A stretch of DNA of 64,000 nucleotides from Termitomyces sp. T153. Taxonomy: Eukaryota; Basidiomycota; Agaricomycetes; Agaricales; Lyophyllaceae. Shown here in pieces: positions 23,420-34,596 of this stretch (the first letter of the stretch is position 1; every line of letters begins with the position of its first letter). Position numbers and translations under genes: made by a program. The notes under the pieces were generated by a model that saw only the letters and a list, made by a program, of their open reading frames with translations, was not told the origin of the DNA and did not search any database. The stretch lies in NCBI GenBank assembly GCA_018296165.2, contig JACKQL020000150.1, positions 29,649 through 93,648 on the forward strand. The letters are read 5' to 3'.

Positions 23420-24714
23420 TTACAATGTGGGGGCCTCTGGTATGGGGGACATGGGGGAATGGGAAATCTTTGGAGAAGAAGTGGTGATTTCAATGTTGGA
23501 ATTGGAATCAATGACCTGAGACTCTAGGTAAATAAAAACAAGTTGGGGAAGTCAATAAAAAGATAGTACCTCAGGCAAAACTTGGAGATCATTGAGTAAA
23601 TCTCCAGTATGCTTGACATCAGAAGGGCTGAGAGTTTTGTTAAGACAAACAAGGCAAGCCAAAATGAGTTTGTAGGTTTGAAGGACAATGTTGAGTGAAT
23701 AGAGTTGTTGCTGCACAGCAAGATGACAGCATCATGATGTTGTTGGAGATTGGCATGTGGAAGGAGGGTGCCATCATTGATGAGCTGGATGGCTTCAAGA
23801 GCAGCATCAACCTGGCTGAGGAGCAAGAGCATGGCCTTGTTCCCAAGTTTGAGGTTGGCTGGGAAGTGAGTAAGGCCAGAGAAGTGAGGAAAAAGAAAAG
23901 GGACAGACTGTAAGCTGGAAAAACTTTAACCTTCTTGAGCTTGAGTTTGCTGTTGGGTTCAGCCTGGGGATGAAAGAGATGAATGAAGGTTGAGCATGTC
24001 AAAACAATGAGTGAGGAGATCAAGCTTAAGGGCTATAACTCACATTAGCCTTGCATTTGCCAAAATGAGTGACAGATGAACCTAGCATTGTGATGTCCTG
24101 GTCTTTGGCATGATGCTTCTGAGGACTGGTGTGAGATGAGGGTGATGAGAAAGGGGAAAAAGGACAGACCTCTTCAGCCTCATGTTTATGTTGGGCTTTG
24201 CAATGGTTCTTCTTGATTTGGATGATGGCATTGGCAAAAGTCAAAAAGGACTGCACATTGGGAGAATTGCTGGCAGCACCACAGTTGAGTGTGGGAAGTA
24301 TGGTGGAGAGGCTGTTAAACAGACCATTTTGCTCAGTGATGCATGGAAAGTCAGCCTGCTTGGCAAAGCACTGTAGGAAAGAGGAGGAAGTCAAGAAGGG
24401 GTTGAAAAAGGAAGAAGAAAGCTCATGAGTTGCATTGTGCCCAAATATTGGGCATGATCAGCCCCAGAACTGTTAAAACCACTCACAATTCTGCACATGC
24501 TGATGATGGCCTGTGCAAATATGGGAAACTGGAAAATGGCCAGAATAACTTGATGGGCATCATGTTTGACTGGGCATTTAAGTAAACCAAAGTGGTCAGA
24601 TGAACTCTGGATAGGGCTGGGTTGAGTGGACAGAGGGGCATGAGGAAGCCTGGCAGCAGGGCCAGTGGGGGTCCTGCAAGGAGTGGTGGAAACAGAAAGG
24701 TTCAACACCATCAT
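23420..24714 (-). pseudogene. Antisense six-exon accessory gene of element B, decayed
   Basis: Homologue of the intact gene at 34597-35850. Exons on the minus strand are 24714-24427, 24370-24170, 24118-24044, 23963-23931, 23858-23570 and 23521-23420. All five introns (56, 51, 80, 72 and 48 nt) sit where the F gene has them. Matching pairs: CFAKQADFPCITEQNGLF against VFTDQSDFEHISQQSGIY; LTFANAIIQIKKN against CIFADTILKIIKD; QQLYSLNIVLQTYKL against QQLFALDIAQQLCKQ; HTGDLLNDLQ against ADTGILICDLQ; QVIDSNSNIEI against PVITENSSIEV. Damage includes a first donor changed from GT to AT and a one-base shift in exon 5. It lies between pol and the 3' LTR, against pol. Confidence 0.82.
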
Positions 24715-24912
24715 TGCAGGGAGAAAGGGTTATGTCAAGGCTGTCCTTATAGGACAGTGGGTGTAATCAAGAAGAAGGAAAATAATTTTTGTGAAAAAGA
24801 GAAAGAAAATTGAATCTTTTATTGAAAATTTGAGGGATGATCATGTATGTGAAAGGCATTTGAGGATGTATAGACCTGACTGAGGGCAGTCAGTAAAATG
24901 GTGTGGGAGAGG

Positions 24913-25798
24913 TGATATGCCTGTCTTGTACTTTGAGACAGGGCAAAAGTACTAGAAAAGCAAAAAATCACCAAATAACAAGCTGAAAACTGTAAGCTTG
25001 GGTGATGTCAAAAACTGTGGACATAAAAAAGCATACCTAGTACAAAGAGAAACCACCAAAGAACCCAAAAGCATGCATTAAACAACACCAGCAAAAACAG
25101 TAAAAGCTCTGACATTGAGAATTGAGGCTGATCACACATTTGATGGGCAATCAATGGCTGTGCTCAGCAACCTGGCTAGAAGTCTAACTGACACCAAGGA
25201 CAGCCATGGGCATCTATCACAACAATGATGCCCTACCCCCCTTGATACCATATGCCAGACCACTTAAAACCCAAGCCAGTCACCATATGAACCATGTGTA
25301 GTCTGCTAGGGAGAAGTTGGAGGGAAAAAGAGCAAAAGAAAAGACATCAGACATACAAAAACTGAGTCATGCTGACTCAGCATGCCATCTTGTTCTATCA
25401 ACCAATGGGAAGGAAAAGCCAAGGAAAACCACATGGTACAACCATGGGCACACATGGAAAGCACCCTGGTCCATGCATGTGCAATGAGCTATAAAAGGGG
25501 AGGGGAATTGGAGGAGAGGAAAAGCAATGACGTACCATGGCTTGGGTAACCCCAGGGAGCAGTTATCTTAGGCTTATGAGTGTTTAGTTGTTTTGGGTTT
25601 TTTTAATTGATAATATTTAGACCCTTTCAATAGTATGAGACTGTCTCAAACTTGCAAATAAACCATTTAAATTTATATCTACTATTGTTATGTCTATGTG
25701 AGCTTGCATGTAACTAAAAGCCTCCAAAACTTTTGTGAAACAAAGTTTGATCTGTTGATCTGATCAATTGATGGCATCAAAACTTACATTTTGCATCA
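24913..25798 (+). repeat. 3' LTR of element B
   Basis: Preceded by the purine tract GGTGTGGGAGAGG. It is 886 bp and followed by the duplication ACAT (25799-25802). Confidence 0.93.
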
Positions 25799-26016
25799 AC
25801 ATGGTGCAGCATGTGGCATGAGGTCTTTATGATTTGTGGTCTGAGTAATTTCAGGAGGTCAAGTGTTGGGTCAACTTTGTTGGAAGTGAAAGGCATTGCT
25901 TTCTGTGAGTTCATCTGATCTGATTTTGGGGTCAGGCAGCAGGTCCCATAACCTGTCAAGATTTGACATGTGATACTTTTGAATCTAAGTTTAAACAAGT
26001 GTGCTCAGTTCACACA

Positions 26017-26155
26017 TGTCATGCGAGTACAAACTGTATTATTTGTTACCTAAGTTTAAACAAGTATGCTGGGTAACGAAAGTAAGTTATAATGTAGTAT
26101 TGTAGCATAAAACTCTTACCTCAGTTTGCGCGTGTCATGCGAGTACAAACTGAGG
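26017..26155. repeat. Short direct and inverted repeats
   Basis: TGTCATGCGAGTACAAACTG occurs at 26017-26036 and 26133-26152. CCTCAGTTTG (26119-26128) and CAAACTGAGG (26146-26155) form a perfect 10-bp inverted repeat around the second copy. CTAAGTTTAAACAAGT is also present twice (about 25985 and 26051). This could be a small transposon remnant; no ends or duplication were defined. Confidence 0.6.
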
Positions 26156-26303
26156 CATTACAAACAAAAAAAATAACATAAGGAGCGGCGCAGCCAAACA
26201 CGTGTGATACACTGTTAGGGGGCGACTGCCATAGGCAGTTTACCTTGGACTTTGACATGGATAACTGATATGTCGGAACCGAGTGATCTCCCTCGCGCGT
26301 TGA

Positions 26304-26687
26304 TTGCGGAAAGATAACAGCAAATTACCAGGCCTTAGATGTGAAGCATTAAGTATCCGGGTTGGCAAGGGAAGGTTATTCAACGAAATACCTTTGTTCC
26401 ATGCATGCATGCTGAAATCAGCTACATTCTTGGTGGGCTATTGTCAAAAAAGCTACGAACTCAAGTGGATGAATGACCCGCTTTGCCTGTATGCTATGAT
26501 TGGACGAGTTCAAGATGAAATAGAAACAATAGCGCAGCACGATATGATTGGGTGCTCAAAACAATTGTGCCGTATGTTGGTGTCGAAGGGGTCATTACAC
26601 AAGGGGTCAGTCAAATTTCCTTTGTTCAAAGACTTTTTCCATCAGAAATTGCCACATAGGAAATGGCATAACAGGGTTTCCTTTTGA
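26304..26687 (+). CDS. Hypothetical open frame, 127 codons
   Basis: No family recognised. The protein would be mixed helical with five cysteines and no signal peptide or membrane span. It starts with MRKDNSKLPG and ends KWHNRVSF. There is no neighbouring exon that I can join with confidence, so it may be a chance frame or one exon of a lost gene. It is listed because it is the longest frame in the island outside the polyQ gene and has non-repetitive composition. Confidence 0.25.
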   Translation: MRKDNSKLPGLRCEALSIRVGKGRLFNEIPLFHACMLKSATFLVGYCQKSYELKWMNDPLCLYAMIGRVQDEIETIAQHDMIGCSKQLCRMLVSKGSLHKGSVKFPLFKDFFHQKLPHRKWHNRVSF

Positions 26688-26963
26688 TTTTTTCCCAAGG
26701 AAACCCAATTGAGTACCAGCAGTGCACGATGGTGCCAGCTGAGCCACCCATGCCCTCCGATCTTTCTTGATGCGAGATATTTATGGACCTATGCAATTCA
26801 TCATAACATGCTTCACGTACATACTATGTATACTCAACCTATCTATAACCCAAGTTCAAATGGAATCTTGAACCCGCCTCCTCCTCGTTATCATCAGTAA
26901 ACGTAAGAACCAGACAAAAAAAACCAATAAAGTCTTCTTATAATCCCAGATATATACATACAA

Positions 26964-27452
26964 CTACTCATAATAGCTATTCGTCGAATCAGACAACGCA
27001 AGAGACACAGACGTCATATCAAAACCATTATTGTCAACCCCGTTTCCTCCTCCAGAAAAGTCAAACGTCATCGCCTGTTGCGGTTGCTGTTGCTGTTGCT
27101 GTTGTGCGAGCAAAAACTGCGTCATCTGCTCGTTTTGCTGCTGCTGAGCAATCAACTGTTGCTGATAAATATTATTGAGCTGCTGCTGCTGGGCAATGTA
27201 CTGTTGCTGATAAATATCATTGAGCTGTTGTTCTTGCTGCTGCTGCTGCTGAGCTTGCAACTGTAGTGCGTCCTGCTGTGCCTGTGCCTGCGCCTGCAAA
27301 TCAGAATTTTGTTGCTGTTGCTGCTGATACGCCGCAACCGCGTCAAGTTGGCTCTGGAACGGCTGTTGTTGGTCGTATGTATATATCTGGGGCGTGAGAT
27401 TGGCGTCTTCTTGCTGCTGCTGGTCGGACGCCTGGTCAGTCACAGTAGTGTC

Positions 27453-27485
<33 letters not shown>

Positions 27486-30150
27486 ATGCGCAACTGCACC
27501 GGACTGAGTCTGCGCCGGCCCTCCAGCCGGGCCTGCCTGTTGCTGAGTAGCATGCTGCTGGTGCTGCTGATGCTGATACGTCACACCTGCTCCACCATAT
27601 ACCAACCCTCCTTGATCATACGCCTGAACAACACTCATAGCATGCTGCTGTGGCTGTGGAAACTGATACGCCATACCGCCGGCGCCGGCACCGGCACCGG
27701 GCTGGTGATACGGCTGGTTGGGAACGGTGGTCTGATTTTGATTTTGATTTTGATTTTGAGGCTGGGGCTTGGTTGGGAGATTCACAGACGACGACGGGGG
27801 GGAAGAGATACTAGGATGAGCTGCGAGCAGGCCGGGATGTGTGGGCGCCGTAGGCGGCTTGGGACGCTGCTGTTGCTGCTGGTGGTGCGTATTGGACGGA
27901 GGTGTCGGTGGGATAGTAGGCGGCGACACGGGGAGCACAGGCTGGGGCTGGTACAGCTGTGATGATGAGGGTATGACTTGGTTTGAAGTCGGATGGCCGG
28001 ATGAGATCGGTGATGATGATGACGCGCGGTTGGGGATCGGTGATGTTGCTTGGTTGGTCGGTGCGGTGTTTCCCATGGGAGATGTTGGTGGGAGTTGGGT
28101 TTGAGGAAGAGGGAGAGGGGGTGCAGGGGGTTGTGGGGATGCCGTGTGAGGCTGGGGCTGGGACTGTGGTGGGCTCACAGCTGGAAGCGGAAGAGGAGGG
28201 GGAGGGGAAGATTGAGGAATAGCGCCGGCTGGATGATGCGCAAGTCCCGACAGCATACCCGCCTATATACATATCCCATCATCCCATTCAGCGTCCCGTA
28301 CTGAATCAAAAAGAAAGTTGAGAACTCACATTAACGGGTGGCGGCCGAGTACCCTGTGCAGAGCCAGTCGACGTCATCAACGTAGGCTGGGGCTGGGGCT
28401 GAGACTGAGATTGGATAGTGGCAGACACAGATCCAGAGAGGTGGACACTAGTGCTAAACCCAGGCGGGGGAGCACCTTGAGTGGTTTGAGCTTGAGTAGG
28501 GGGCGTGTGGGGTCCGGAAGCGGGAGGGTATTGTGGTTGTCGATATGCCTGATGGCCTTGTTGCAAGAGTACCTGCCCTGTCACTTGCTGCTGCTGTTGC
28601 TGGATATGTTGTGCCTGCGCCATAAACCCAGGAGCGGGAGCAGACTGTTGGAGCTGATTTATCCCTTGCAAAAAGACAGTCTGCGCCTGTTGATTCTGCA
28701 CCCCAACACCAGTAGTGCCTAGCTGGTGCGGTTGCCCCACAAGCTGAGTATGGGTTTGTAATAACGCATTGTTCGCGTGGACTTGTCCGTTCGGCACAAC
28801 TTGTCCTGGTACCCCTTGTCCCACCAATCCAATCTGTCCTTGTCCAGAGCTCGCTACTTGTCCCAAAGAAGTCGTCTGCTGCATCGCCGCCTGGATCCTC
28901 TGCAGCTCGGTGATCAACCTTGTATAATCGATCGCTGGAGGCGGGGGCGACAATGCCGCTGCTCCCTGCTGTTGTTGCTGCTGCTGCGAGAGCAACGACT
29001 GCTGATTCTGCTGCTGCGCCTGCTGCTGCACGATCAACGCCTGAATCACAGCTCCATAATCCGCATTCGGCGCGCCCTGCAACACAGCCTGCAAATTCGT
29101 CTGCAAGATCCCCAATCCCGATCCCAGCGCGTCCGTATTCGTGTCGTTGCCGTTGTCATTACTAGCATTATCATTGTTGATACTATTAAGAATATTCCCC
29201 AACGCCGACGCAACGTCGTTGCTCAACAGCGTCTTGGGCGGGACACCCGTCGTGGCTTGTATAGCGTCTCCTGCGAAATTGAACATTGTCCTACCGACTC
29301 TCCAGAGGGCTTTGACGGAGTCTGTTGCATTGAAGCGGGCTTTGCGGGAGGAGGGGTCGGTAGGGAGGGGCGAGGACGACGACAAAGGCTGCGGGGGGAG
29401 GGTGTAGACCGGTGTGAAGGTCGGGGCTGCGGTGTGCTTGGGGGAGCCAAAGAAGCTTATGTGGGTGGATTTGGGAGGTTGGGGCTGGGACTGGGGAGGG
29501 AGGGGTTGGGAGTATGTCCTTGGTTGTTGATAGTCTATGCTTCCGGACACAGGTCGGTCGGAGGAGCCGAGGACGGGCTGGGGCTGTAGCTGGAGAGGCG
29601 GCGCCTGGGGCTGGAGAGGCGACGCCTGGGGTTGGAGAGGCAGGGGTTGGGAGTATATTATTGGTTGTTGATAGCCTGTGTTTCCGGACACAGGTCGGAC
29701 GGGCGCTCCTTGAAGGATGGGGATGGGCGCAGCGAACGCTTGAGGACTGTATTGAACATTAGACGCAGGAGGAGAGGCCGAATGCAAGGAACCCGTTGCG
29801 TATACGCCTGGAGGCGTCGGCAGGGCAGCCCCGACAGGCGGAGAGGCTGGGGATGCAGCAGTCTGAGGCGAGGATGACTGCTGCGGTCGGTAAAGCTGAG
29901 TACCTACAGAAGGCAGAGCTGCAGACGCTGGTCCTGCTGGAAGCACTGAACTGTACACCGGCTGGGACATAGACACGGACATGATGCCTGCACTCGGGGG
30001 CGTCGAGAGGGCGGCTCCAGGAGGCAGAGACGTGGGTCCTAGAGAGGTTGTTGGAGGCGCACTGGAGGCTGTGTTTGGAGACAACGCAGACGCATAGAGC
30101 TCTTGGGCCTTTGACAACCTGGGGGGGCTTGGGGGTGAGCTGTTGCTCAT
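26964..30150 (-). CDS. Glutamine/proline-rich hypothetical protein, two exons
   Basis: Exon 1 is 30150-28330 (607 codons) and exon 2 is 28262-26964. The 67-nt intron (28329-28263) has a GTGAGT donor, a CTGAAT branch-like site and TATATAG. Phase is 0, giving 1039 residues. I chose the ATG at 30150 (MSNSSPPSPP) because the frame above it has no ATG. Residues 1-265 are proline/serine-rich with a duplicated segment (RPVSG..YQQP..YSQPLP at about 152-171 and 199-218). Residues about 267-325 are non-repetitive and probably helical (VKALWRVGRTMFNFAGDAI). The rest is rich in poly-Q runs. It resembles disordered regulatory proteins, but no domain is recognised. It is the only intact host-type gene in the window and is CpG-rich. 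Confidence 0.8.
28263..28329 (-). other. Intron of the polyQ gene
   Basis: GTGAGT at 28329 and AG at 28264-28263, 67 nt. An earlier AG (TTGATTCAG) would make a 31-nt intron, too short for fungi. Both flanking exons keep frame. Confidence 0.75.
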
Positions 30151-30792
30151 CAGTATGTAGATTTTTTTCGTTATTTGCTGATACGCACTCTTGGTCAGAG
30201 GGGGGGGCGTGCATGATCTGTGAGGCAAAACAAAAGTCTTGGGGCGACAGCACTTATAAGGCTTTCGAAAGCTGTCGTCTGCTGTCGTTTGAGATGTACA
30301 TATGGGCTGGCGTATCAGCTGGGCCGTGCCTGTCTATCAGTTCATCTTACTTTGTCACTGATGGGGATGAAGGGAACAAAAAAGTTACACGGTATGCTCA
30401 TGAAGGGTATGTTCTCGATCAAGAAAGCATGTGTGCTTGTGGCCGTACATGGTTGTGCTGTGGCCGTAGTGTGCTGTGGCCGTACAGGCTGGCAACAGGC
30501 CAAATGTCAGGGCCTCCATGGCGCGTCCGGTGACTTGTGAACTCTTAGAGATGTTGATACGCCGGTCTCAACAATGAGATCGGCAGAGGGAAAAAGCCTA
30601 AATCTATATATAGGACGACTCCTGGGAAAGTGGCTATGCCTATGCGACGACTTTTGTGCTGAGTATGACCAAGAACCTTTCTTTTTGGGTAACTTGGCTA
30701 TCTTGAGCCTGGAAAAACAGTATAACTTCCAGAAACTATGATCTGTGATGACAATTCTGTCACTGGATTGATCTCTTCCACTTATCCTCATA
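30151..30792. other. Upstream region of the polyQ gene
   Basis: No gene recognised. It should hold the promoter of the minus-strand polyQ gene. Three copies of a GTGGCCGTA motif lie at 30439-30485. The part after 30540 grades into the transposon-like sequence that precedes the helicase fragment. Confidence 0.5.
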
Positions 30793-31199
30793 TTGATCAC
30801 CATCAAGATGATCAGTGTTACCTGGATTCTTTCTGGCAGGAAATCTGATGTAGAGGATATCAACTCAGAAGTTCTGCAGAAATGTCCAGAAGAAGAGAAA
30901 ACCTTGCACAGTGCAGACTCTATCATATCTGATGATGGGAATCCTAATGGTCTTGGATTGTATCCAATGAAATACCTCAACTCTCTCAGAGCCAGTAGTT
31001 TGCCTTTGGCTAAATTAGCTCTGAAGATTGGTGTTCCTGTCATGCTGTTAGGAATCTGGATACAACTAAAGGACTTTGTGATGAGGGCAAGAATGATTGT
31101 CACCCACATCAGCACCAGAGCTCTCAGATGTCCAATCATCAGTGGAGATGCCAAGTTTGCAAGATCAATTGTTTTGATTCCAACAATCAACATGGATGT
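30793..31199 (+). pseudogene. Pif1-family (Helitron-type) helicase fragment, left part
   Basis: The translation carries C-terminal Pif1/Helitron blocks in order: RKSDVEDINSEVLQKCP, SADSIISDD, YLNSLRASSLPLAKLALKIG, VPVMLL, ARMIVTHISTRALRCPIISG and VLIPTIN. A frameshift or decay affects the NLDPSxGLCNGTR segment that normally follows VPVMLL. The family unwinds DNA; in Helitrons this is the helicase half of the Rep/Hel protein. There is no N-terminal half or Walker motif here, so it is a remnant. It stops at 31199, where element A3 is inserted, and resumes at 57504. Confidence 0.82.
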
Positions 31200-32230
31200 T
31201 GTCAGGTTCTGCTGATGATGAGGGCTCAGCTACACTGGCAAATCCTTACTAGGTGGACACAATGTCCTGCACTGATAACCTAGCACTCTGGAGGTGATGC
31301 AGAGTGGAGAGACTTGCAAGAGGGAGCTAAGGGAAGCAGTCCAAGCAAGTCCAGAGTGGTCCGGAGAAGTCTAAGACCAAGTATATTAATGTTGGGCTTG
31401 GGCAGGCATCGGGAACAAGTTTGTAAGCACATAAATAGATTGTGGGGAGGCTTCACTAGGCTTGGAGATGGAGCCAGAGTTTGATAGGTGATCAAGTAAG
31501 ACTTGATGGGCTCAGGGCTGAGCAAAGAGCAAGGTCCAGAGTTGTTGTAGGAATGTTTGGGGATCATAGTGCATGTGCGGAGTTCATATTGATGTCAGAG
31601 ATGGAAAGAACTTAGGAAAATAAAGGAAATAGAGACAATCAAGATGAGATCAAGACAAGATGAGATGAGACAGACAAAGAGATAGATTTGAGACTAAAAA
31701 TAGAAATAGAGGCAGTTGAAACACAAGACACAGGAAACCAGTAAATGCAAGTAATATCAAGACTGAAGTATGAGGAGCTACTCTACAACTTATATACTGA
31801 CTATTAGATAGCTCTAGGGAACAGTGGATATGGCAGCAGGGCTTGGCAGAGCTGCATGGAGTTAACAGGTGTCAGGTATGATCAAGGAGTGGGCCATGGT
31901 GATATTCTGATGGAATCAGCTAAGGATGTGGGTTGCTCTGAGATTGTTGGAGTGCTCCAGAGCAGGTTGGAGAGACTAGGGTAGGGGGTTGGAGGTGCAT
32001 GATGTGATTAGGAATGGTGGGGGAAGTCTCAGGAGTTCAGGAGGCCCCAGGGGAAGCATCAATGGCTAGGAAGAAGGCATTAGAGGTGATCAGGAGGCTG
32101 TCAGAGTTTGCCAGAGAAGTGTCAGGGTTGGCCATAGGTTGGGGAGTTTGGTGGGGTGTCAGGAGGGGCCCTGGGGGAGTGGGCAGGTTAGGAGCAATGT
32201 GCAGGGTTCAAGGAAGAGCAGGTCATGACA
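31200..32230 (-). repeat. 3' LTR of element A3
   Basis: TGTCA and TGACA ends. On its inner side, on the minus strand, lies the purine tract GCTGAAGGGGGGGTGA (32231-32246). Confidence 0.93.
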
Positions 32231-32333
32231 TCACCCCCCCTTCAGCATTGAGACCCTTGAGATGTAGGGTGCAGTCTGGGGATTGGTGGGGCATGGGAAT
32301 CAAAGTCAAGTAATATTGATCAAACTGCAGTGA

Positions 32334-33291
32334 TGATGAGCCCCAGCTATTGCTGAGCACCATGTTTTTGGCATTTCGGACTTAGTGGCAGCTGACTACC
32401 TTGAATCCGACACAAGTCACAACACTCAGCACACAAGACTTAGCCTGAGGATTGGACCGGAGCATGAGACTTTAGCGACCACAAGACTTATCAATCACGA
32501 GAAACATCATGTGGAGTCTGGAACTTGGGCCTAAATCATTAAGGCCTAGACCCTCCCTAGTGACAAGTATTGGCAACCCTAGTGACTCTAGCAACAAAAT
32601 GGCATTCTCTTACTATATATGGACAAATTATTAGATGCATACCTTTTTACTATCATTTCTTTTTGCCAAGCTTACCAACATACTTGAACAGTGCCTACAC
32701 TTCAGGTATTGACATCAGACTCGTTACTTTTTGGTTTCATTTGCAATTAGGTGCTGCCAAGACTTTGCTTATGATTTTTCCCTTAGTTACAGACTGACAC
32801 CTTATATGCACCCTAAACACAGTGACAGATGCCATTGCTAGTGGTGCCTATTTGTTTACTTTCCCATACTATACTTTGAACTGTATAAATACTGATTGTA
32901 CATAGACACTAAAAAAAAAAGAAGAACAATTGGAGCACTGCTATCTTTGAGCTTACCAGCAAGAGATTTCACTTTGCCTCTTTTGCTCTTTTTATTGCCT
33001 TTGACCCAGGCTTAGCGATAAGCCTCCTCAACTTTGACCTCAACTTAGTGTGGTGCCAACTGCAGGTGCCTATTTTAGTTAATCTGATTTAATGATGCTA
33101 GCGACTATGGCTAGCGACCTGTTTACCGACTTCTATCGACTTCACTCCATGATGTAACTTCCACTCTAGTTCTCTAGGATGGTTACTGACTCACCCTCAA
33201 CTATTAACTTTTTACTGCCAGCTACTCTATCTAGTAACTAGCGTTAGGTCCTCTTTTTAGGTTTTCTGCACAGCACTAGGCAGCATAGGAG
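32334..33291 (+). repeat. LTR C, main part, split by element F
   Basis: Matches the solo C LTR at 11974-12920. The remaining end (GGAGCACATCA) is at 43762-43772, beyond element F. A 4-bp duplication GTGA (32330-32333 and 43773-43776) flanks the reassembled LTR inside A3. Confidence 0.92.
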
Positions 33292-34383
33292 TGTAGTACT
33301 GGGTTAGAGTAATACTGATAGTTCTGGGGCTTTCTTGAAGACTTAGGCAGTCTACTCCAATTCAACACTGATGTCTTGATGAATGCTTGAAGTTGAAGGG
33401 GTTTACTTCCAAAATATTTCTATTCTGAATGCAGAGGGGTCTCAACAAACTCCAGCCTAAGTGATTCACTCCCTGGGAACCACCAAGCCTTTGCCTATTA
33501 ATTGCCTGTCCATTTGCTACTCTACTTGGGCTATTTATACCTCTTTCTACAGTGCACAGACCACCCCCTACATGTGACTTTTGGTTCCATACTTTCCAGC
33601 CCCTTATTCATAACTGTTATTCTAATTCCCCCTTTTGGCATGCCTGTTTCAGTGCCACAGGCCAGTTCCTGGTTCCATCATTCCTCCTTTGCATTCTTAG
33701 CTTCCCTTTGCCCCATTTATCTCTCCCTCCTTTGTATTTCTCCCATTCATATTCTTCCCCATTCAGGTTCTTTCCCATTCAGACTCTTCCATTCATCTGT
33801 TCCCTCCCATTCATTCCATTCATCTTCCTTTGTTCATTTCATATTCTTCCCCATTCAGGTTCTTTCCCATTCAGGTTCTTTCATTCATCTGTTCCCTCCC
33901 ATTCATTCCATTCATCTTCCTTTGTTCATTTCCTATTTTTCCCCATTCAGGTTCTTTCCCATTCAGGTTCTTCCATTCATCTGTTCCCTCCCATTCATTT
34001 CATATTCTTCCATTCATCTCCCTTTCCCTTCCCTTCATTCCATTCATTTCATATTCCTCCATTCATCTTCCTTTCCCTTCCCTTCATTCCATTCCAATCT
34101 GGTTAGTCTTAGATCAGATCCAGATCTTGCCAGAATTGATGCCACTCAGGTGCTTTTGCCAGTCCCATGCTTCCCCTCCCATTACAGTGATTGGACTATT
34201 ATTGAGTGTATAGTCTAGTATAGTCCTTGTCCTATCCTGTTCTGTCTTTCTTCTGGTGTATTTAAAGGGATAATGTTGCTGGGACTTGTTTTACCAGGAG
34301 GCTTACAGTTTTCAGCCTTAATAAATGTTTGTTTTGACTTCTGGTGTTTATTATGTTCCCAATGGTGTGACAACATCGTATCA
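33292..34383 (-). repeat. 3' LTR of element F
   Basis: Starts TGTAGTACTGGG on the plus strand and ends GTATCA. Positions 33751-34095 consist of about three tandem units of roughly 92 bp built from CCATTC/TTCATTC. These create long bogus plus-strand frames. Confidence 0.94.
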
Positions 34384-34397
34384 TCTCCCCCCCACCA
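34384..34397 (-). other. Polypurine tract of element F
   Basis: On the minus strand GGTGGGGGGGAGA abuts the 3' LTR start TGATACGA. It is the expected primer for plus-strand DNA synthesis and resembles the tract of element B. Confidence 0.8.
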
Positions 34398-34596
34398 AAT
34401 AATGACTGTCCTCAGTCATCTACAGTTCCAGAATAGGCTAAGTTCCATATTTTTGACATAATTTCACAACATGTGTCCCTTTCTCTTTGCAATGTTTTTG
34501 AGGTTTCTCTTGCATGTTGTGGCTGTCACCCTATCCTTCCAAAAGACATTTAATCCCTCCTCTCTGTCGTTCACCTCCTCAATCCCTTAGTTCCTC
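34398..34596 (+). promoter_or_regulatory. Leader/promoter of the antisense gene in F
   Basis: About 200 bp separate the LTR from the ATG at 34597. The last 90 bp are pyrimidine-rich (CCCTCCTCTCTGTCGTTCACC and so on), a common feature near fungal start sites. The promoter is therefore here or in the LTR read backwards. No TATA box is clear. Confidence 0.4.

Larger units (their letters stand above)
4012..25798 (+). mobile_element. Ty3/gypsy element B, full length with nested insertions
   Basis: LTRs at 4012-4900 and 24913-25798 begin TGATATGCC and end CATCA. They are flanked by the 4-bp duplication ACAT (4008-4011 and 25799-25802). Between them lie a tRNA-type primer site, gag, protease, pol and an antisense accessory gene. 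Pol is interrupted by solo LTR D at 8023-8693 and by element A2 at 9208-20382; removing those restores a continuous order of domains. Its proteins are clearly homologous to those of element F. Numerous frameshifts and stops make it non-autonomous. Confidence 0.95.
25803..26963. other. Island DNA between element B and the polyQ gene
   Basis: Single-copy-looking DNA with more CpG than the elements. No family is recognised in its first 500 bp, apart from small repeats at 25984-26158. The interval includes a weak open frame at 26304-26687 and the 3' flank of the polyQ gene, where AATAAAG (26925-26931, plus strand) has no clear role. Confidence 0.5.

Noticed and set aside
23237..24912. Reading the minus-strand frames here as accidental
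   Set aside because: Rejected as an explanation: exon by exon they match the intact F gene, including intron positions, so they are listed as a decayed gene.
27309..29589. Long leucine- and arginine-rich plus-strand frames
   Set aside because: They are antisense shadows of the CAG/CTG-rich polyQ exons and have no codon signal of their own.
30507..31193. 228-codon minus-strand frame
   Set aside because: It is the reverse of the Pif1-like helicase fragment, whose plus-strand translation matches family blocks.
33502..34218. 238-codon plus-strand frame with repeated FHSS/PSHSFHSS segments (also at 42880-43596)
   Set aside because: It lies wholly inside the F LTR, is duplicated in both LTRs and is produced by the CCATTC-rich tandem units; it is not a protein gene.
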